DNA of 64,000 bases from Glycomyces sp. L485 (GTDB lineage: Bacteria; Actinomycetota; Actinomycetes; Mycobacteriales; Micromonosporaceae), in assembly GCF_022548875.1 (NCBI RefSeq), contig NZ_JAKZEW010000006.1:43108-107107 (forward strand), given 5' to 3'. The notes under the pieces are model-generated. The model made no database searches. It saw only the letters and a program-made list of their open reading frames with translations, and had not been told where the DNA came from. The position numbers were made by a program, and so were the translations under genes. This document shows positions 60,968 to 64,000 of the stretch, piece after piece; positions within the stretch are counted from its first letter, which is position 1; each line of letters starts with the position of its first letter.

Positions 60968-61630
60968 GTGTTGCTCATGGATGCTGCGGTCGTGTTGCCC
61001 GCTGAGGTACTGCTGTTCGACATGGACGGGACGATCGTCGACTCGACCGAGTCGGTGGTGGGGGCCTGGACCCGATTCGCCGATCGGCATGGGATGGACG
61101 CCGGGGCGATCCTCGCCGTGGCGCACGGGCGTCCCACGGTCGAGGTGATAGCGATGTTCGCGCCTGCGGGCATGGACGTGGCAGCGGAGGCCGCGCGGAT
61201 CGAGTCCGAGGAGGTCGACCGGACCGTGGGCATCGCCGAGGTGCCGGGGGCGGCGAAGCTGCTCGAGTCGCTCGATCCCGGGCGGTGGGCGGTGGTGACG
61301 TCGGCGACGCGGGAGCTGACGGTCAAGCGACTGGCCGTGGCGGGGTTGCCGCAGCCGCGGGTGCTGGTGTCGGCGAACGAGGTCACCGAGGGCAAGCCGA
61401 GCCCGCAAGGCTACCGGATGGCGGCCGAGGCGCTCGGTTTCGACCCGGCTTCGGCGGTCGCGTTCGAGGACGCCGAGGCCGGGCTTCTGGCGGCGCGTGC
61501 CAGCGGCGCGTCCACGGTCGTGGTCGGCGGCCACGCCGGTGACGCCGCCGCGGGTCTGCCGCGCGCGGCAGACCTGCGGTCGGTCGGGGTCCGCGCGAGC
61601 GGTTCGCGTTACGACGTCTTGGTCGGCTGA
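60968..61630 (+). CDS. HAD-family phosphatase
   Basis: The protein has 220 residues. Motif I is LLFDMDGTIVDSTES, motif II VVTSATRELTVKRL, motif III Lys in EGKPSPQGYRMAAEALG and motif IV VAFEDAEAGLLAARASG. A helical cap lies between motifs I and II. It resembles sugar- or glycerol-phosphate phosphatases (Gpp/DOG1 type). The GTG at 60968 follows GGAAGG; an ATG three codons in is possible. Its 3' end overlaps the SWIM gene by 22 nt on the opposite strand. Confidence 0.92.
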   Translation: MLLMDAAVVLPAEVLLFDMDGTIVDSTESVVGAWTRFADRHGMDAGAILAVAHGRPTVEVIAMFAPAGMDVAAEAARIESEEVDRTVGIAEVPGAAKLLESLDPGRWAVVTSATRELTVKRLAVAGLPQPRVLVSANEVTEGKPSPQGYRMAAEALGFDPASAVAFEDAEAGLLAARASGASTVVVGGHAGDAAAGLPRAADLRSVGVRASGSRYDVLVG

Positions 61631-62202
61631 CCGACCGGTTGGGCGGCGTCCATGCTGGCGACCCTGGCTGCGCGCAGGCGCCCGGCGAGGTCGCGGGTCG
61701 GTCCGCCGCGCAGCAGCAGCACCAACCACGGGTCGTCGTCCATCCTCGCGGCGCTCACCAGAGCGACGGCCATGATGTGGCCGCACACCTCGCGGGTGTC
61801 GGCGCATTCGCACGTGGTGGTGATCCGGTTGTGGGGTTCGGCGACGTACTTCTTGGGCAGCAGGCGCATGCCCGCGTCCGCCAGGACCTCGTCGATGCGT
61901 TTGGGCAGTCGCCCTGCGAGCAGCCCGGCCACGCACGAGGGCGACAGCGACAGCGCAGTCATGCCCTCGGTCCACGTCGGGCCGTCGTAGACGGGGATGC
62001 GGATCGAGGCCGCGAAGGTGCCGTTGGTGTCGGCGACCCTTCCGGAGACGACGCCCGGCTCGATCGCGAGGTCCCGGACGGCGGCGTGCCCGGCCAGCGC
62101 GCGGCCTTTGACGATGCGCTGGTCGGGGTAGTTCAGGCCGATGGTCTCCAGGGCGCGCCACCATTTGCGGCCCCACCAGGTCTTGCCGTACGGGTCGCTC
62201 AT
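61609..62202 (-). CDS. SWIM zinc-finger protein
   Basis: The protein has 197 residues. It starts with the YGKTWWGRKWWRALETIGL block found in actinobacterial SWIM proteins encoded with SNF2 helicases. The zinc finger is TTCECADTREVCGHIMAVAL (CxCx6CxH). No other domain is evident. The ATG at 62202 overlaps the helicase stop (ATGA), so it is translated with it. It is presumably a DNA- or protein-binding partner of the helicase. Confidence 0.9.
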   Translation of the reverse strand: MSDPYGKTWWGRKWWRALETIGLNYPDQRIVKGRALAGHAAVRDLAIEPGVVSGRVADTNGTFAASIRIPVYDGPTWTEGMTALSLSPSCVAGLLAGRLPKRIDEVLADAGMRLLPKKYVAEPHNRITTTCECADTREVCGHIMAVALVSAARMDDDPWLVLLLRGGPTRDLAGRLRAARVASMDAAQPVGQPTKTS

Positions 62203-64000
62203 GCGTGGATTCCGTCCTCGTCGAGTTCGATGAGTTTGCGCAGCTGGGAGTCGTCGAGCTCGCCCAGCCAGTCCTCGCCGTTGCCGACGACGGCGTCGGC
62301 GATCGCCCGCTTTCGGTTGAGCAGCTCGTCGACGCGTTCTTCGAGCGTGCCGGCGGTGACGAGTTTGTGGACGTGGACGGTCTGGGTCTGCCCGATGCGG
62401 TGGGCCCGGTCGGTGGCCTGGTCCTCGACGGCGGGGTTCCACCACCGGTCGTAGTGGACGACGTGGGAGGCGCCGGTGAGGTTGAGACCGGTGCCGCCGG
62501 CGCGCAGGGAGATCAGGAGGATCGCCGGTCCCTCGACGGTCTGGAAGTGGTCGACGAGCTTGTCCCGGGCGATCTGGTCGAGGCCGCCGTGCAGGAACGG
62601 GGCGGCGACGCCGGCCTCGGCGGCCAGGTGGCTGGACAGCAGCTCGCCCATCTGCCGGTACTGGGTGAAGACGAGTGCCTTGGCGCCCTCGTCGACGACC
62701 TCGGTGAGCATCTCGGTGACGCGGTCGAGCTTCCCGGAGCGCTCGGCGAGGGCGGAGCTGTCGCCGAGTCCGACGGCCTGCGCGGGGTGGTTGCACACCT
62801 GTTTGAGTTTGGTGAGGAGCTTGAGGACGCGGCCGCGGCGGGTGATGCCGTCGCCCAGGCCCTCGTCGAAGGCGTCCCTGATGGCCTCCTTGTAGAGGCC
62901 GGCCTGCTCGTCGGTCATGGTGCAGGCGACGGTGGACTCGATCTTCGGCGGCAGGTCGGCGGCGACCTCCTCTTTCAGGCGGCGCAGCACGACCGGGTCG
63001 ATGCGGGCGCGCAGGAGCGCGGCGGCGCTCGGATCGCGGCCGATCTCGATGGGGTCGGCGAAGCGGCGCTTGAAGTCGGCCTGGCCGCCGAGGAGACCGG
63101 GGTTGACGAATTCGGAGATCGACCACAGCTCGGCGAGGTGGTTCTCTACCGGTGTGCCGGTGAGCGCCACTCGCACTCTTCCGGTGAGGTCGCGGACGGC
63201 CCCGGCGGTGCGGGATCGGTGGTTCTTGATGGCCTGGGCCTCGTCGATGACGATGGTGTCGAAGGCGATGGAGCGCAGGAGTTTGATGTCGCGCAGCGCG
63301 ATCGAGTAGGAGGTCACGACGACGTCGGCGTCGAGGAAGGGCTCGGCGTGCTTGGTGCGCTGCGGCCCGTGGTGGAGGTGGACGGTGAGCTGCGGGGCGA
63401 AGCGGGCGATCTCGCGCTGCCAGTTGCCGACCAGGGAGGTCGGGCAGACCACGAGGTGGGGGGCGTATCCGGCGCGGCGGACGAGCAGTCCGATGGACTG
63501 GAGGGTCTTGCCGAGGCCCATGTCGTCGGCGAGGATGACGCCGGCGCCGCCGTCGGCGGCGGCCTCCAGCCAGGCGATGCCGTGGGACTGGTAGCGGCGC
63601 AGGTCGGCGTTGACGCGGACGTTGCCGGGGTCGGAGTGTTGGGCGGTGATGAGTCGCAGGTTGAGGCCGGAGTCGGAGCGGAGGAGCTCGGTGTAGGACT
63701 CGACGAAGGCGCCGACGGCGGCCACGGCGGTCCACACGTGGCCCTCGGAGTGCGGGGCGGCGTGGCCTTCGGCGGGCAGTTCGGCGGCGATGCGGTCGAG
63801 GTCGTCGAACTTGTCGTCGTCGACGGCGCCCGCGATGCGGGCCCAGACGGCGACGGACTCGGTGATGTCGGGGCGCGAGGCCACGCGGGTGAGCGCGGTC
63901 AGGACCGGGCGGACCGGAACGGCGAGGCCTTCGACGTCGGTGAGTTCGCCGTCAAAAAAGAGGCCGAGTTCGCCGGCGGCGGCCTGTGGATGCTCGCCGC
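62199..64000 (-). CDS. SNF2-family DEAD/DEAH helicase, 5' end outside the window
   Basis: The C-terminal 600 codons are seen; the open frame continues without interruption to the right edge (ELGLFFDGELTDVEGL before the first in-frame GTG at 63884), so the true start is beyond. Motif I is ILADDMGLGKTLQSIG, motif II VIDEAQAIKNHRS and motif III ALTGTPVENHLAELW. The helicase C motifs are KALVFTQYRQMGELLSSHL and LISLRAGGTGLNLTGASHVV, with RAHRIGQTQTV near the end. It is a Snf2/HepA-like ATPase acting on DNA or nucleoprotein, operonic with the SWIM protein. Confidence 0.94.
   Translation of the reverse strand, partial: GEHPQAAAGELGLFFDGELTDVEGLAVPVRPVLTALTRVASRPDITESVAVWARIAGAVDDDKFDDLDRIAAELPAEGHAAPHSEGHVWTAVAAVGAFVESYTELLRSDSGLNLRLITAQHSDPGNVRVNADLRRYQSHGIAWLEAAADGGAGVILADDMGLGKTLQSIGLLVRRAGYAPHLVVCPTSLVGNWQREIARFAPQLTVHLHHGPQRTKHAEPFLDADVVVTSYSIALRDIKLLRSIAFDTIVIDEAQAIKNHRSRTAGAVRDLTGRVRVALTGTPVENHLAELWSISEFVNPGLLGGQADFKRRFADPIEIGRDPSAAALLRARIDPVVLRRLKEEVAADLPPKIESTVACTMTDEQAGLYKEAIRDAFDEGLGDGITRRGRVLKLLTKLKQVCNHPAQAVGLGDSSALAERSGKLDRVTEMLTEVVDEGAKALVFTQYRQMGELLSSHLAAEAGVAAPFLHGGLDQIARDKLVDHFQTVEGPAILLISLRAGGTGLNLTGASHVVHYDRWWNPAVEDQATDRAHRIGQTQTVHVHKLVTAGTLEERVDELLNRKRAIADAVVGNGEDWLGELDDSQLRKLIELDEDGIHA

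Noticed and set aside
63884..63886. GTG at 63884 as the start of the SNF2 helicase
   Set aside because: The frame stays open and protein-like up to the window edge, so this GTG is internal.
1..64000. CRISPR arrays, tRNA/rRNA genes, insertion sequences, prophage or attachment sites
   Set aside because: I looked for regularly spaced repeats, cloverleaf-like and CCA-ended sequences, transposase motifs and phage genes, and saw none.

Overview
The window is chromosomal DNA from a high-G+C actinobacterium. The evidence is G/C-rich third codon positions, many GTG starts, ATGA/GTGA stop-start overlaps, several promoters whose -10 box sits about 7 nt before the start codon (leaderless style), a mycothiol-type DinB enzyme, a GarA-like FHA protein, and the gcvP-MerR-DUF151-garA-gcvH-pgsA block also known from mycobacteria and streptomycetes. 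A filamentous soil actinomycete (Glycomyces/Micromonospora/Streptomyces-like) would fit, but the genus is not proven. I saw no prophage, insertion sequence, CRISPR array, tRNA or rRNA.

Layout. 1-8.6 kb: a truncated pabB, a membrane-anchored substrate-binding/VWA protein, and a leftward block made of a PgsA-like phosphatidyltransferase, gcvH, a GarA-like FHA protein, a DUF151 nuclease, a MerR regulator, a glycine riboswitch and gcvP. 8.8-19.8 kb: a small membrane protein, then a roughly 9 kb leftward L-rhamnose operon (mutarotase, isomerase, kinase, fused aldolase/dehydrogenase, CUT1 sugar ABC transporter, YesL-like DUF624 protein) divergent from its LacI regulator, with two candidate operators between them. 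19.9-24.1 kb: a GH51 arabinofuranosidase, a mycothiol-dependent-type enzyme, a DUF1963 protein, an EamA exporter and the 3' remnant of a LuxR regulator. 24.3-35.0 kb: a complete leftward urea operon, with urea uptake by UrtABCDE, a GntR regulator, urea carboxylase and allophanate hydrolase, giving ATP-dependent conversion of urea to ammonia and CO2 without urease. 35.3-45.7 kb: accessory genes, mostly regulator/target pairs (TetR with a serine hydrolase, MarR with pirin, TetR with an MMPL transporter), plus a DUF2264 protein, a DedA protein and a lactonase. 45.7-54.9 kb: msrB, a PASTA-type Ser/Thr kinase, a secreted-repeat lipoprotein, hrpB, an M50 protease, a coiled-coil protein, and a GH16 glucanase with its LacI regulator. 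55-64 kb: a PolA-like polymerase, an ABC exporter with its two-component system, a GNAT protein, a HAD phosphatase, and a SWIM/SNF2 pair running off the right edge.

Themes. Plant-polysaccharide sugars (rhamnose, arabinose, beta-glucan, possibly pectin through DUF2264) are each handled by a local enzyme set, and the rhamnose and glucan sets have an adjacent LacI repressor. Nitrogen comes from urea. Many intergenic regions contain clear palindromic operators that pair with the adjacent regulator.

The least explained signals are: (1) a sharp change of codon style inside gcvP near 3.65 kb; (2) a 10-bp AT-only-core palindrome, GATATATATC, found three times, twice inside genes; (3) a riboswitch leader whose last hairpin covers the gcvP ribosome-binding site; (4) a structured leader before the TTG-started pgsA-like gene. 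No wholly new multi-gene system could be demonstrated from sequence alone.
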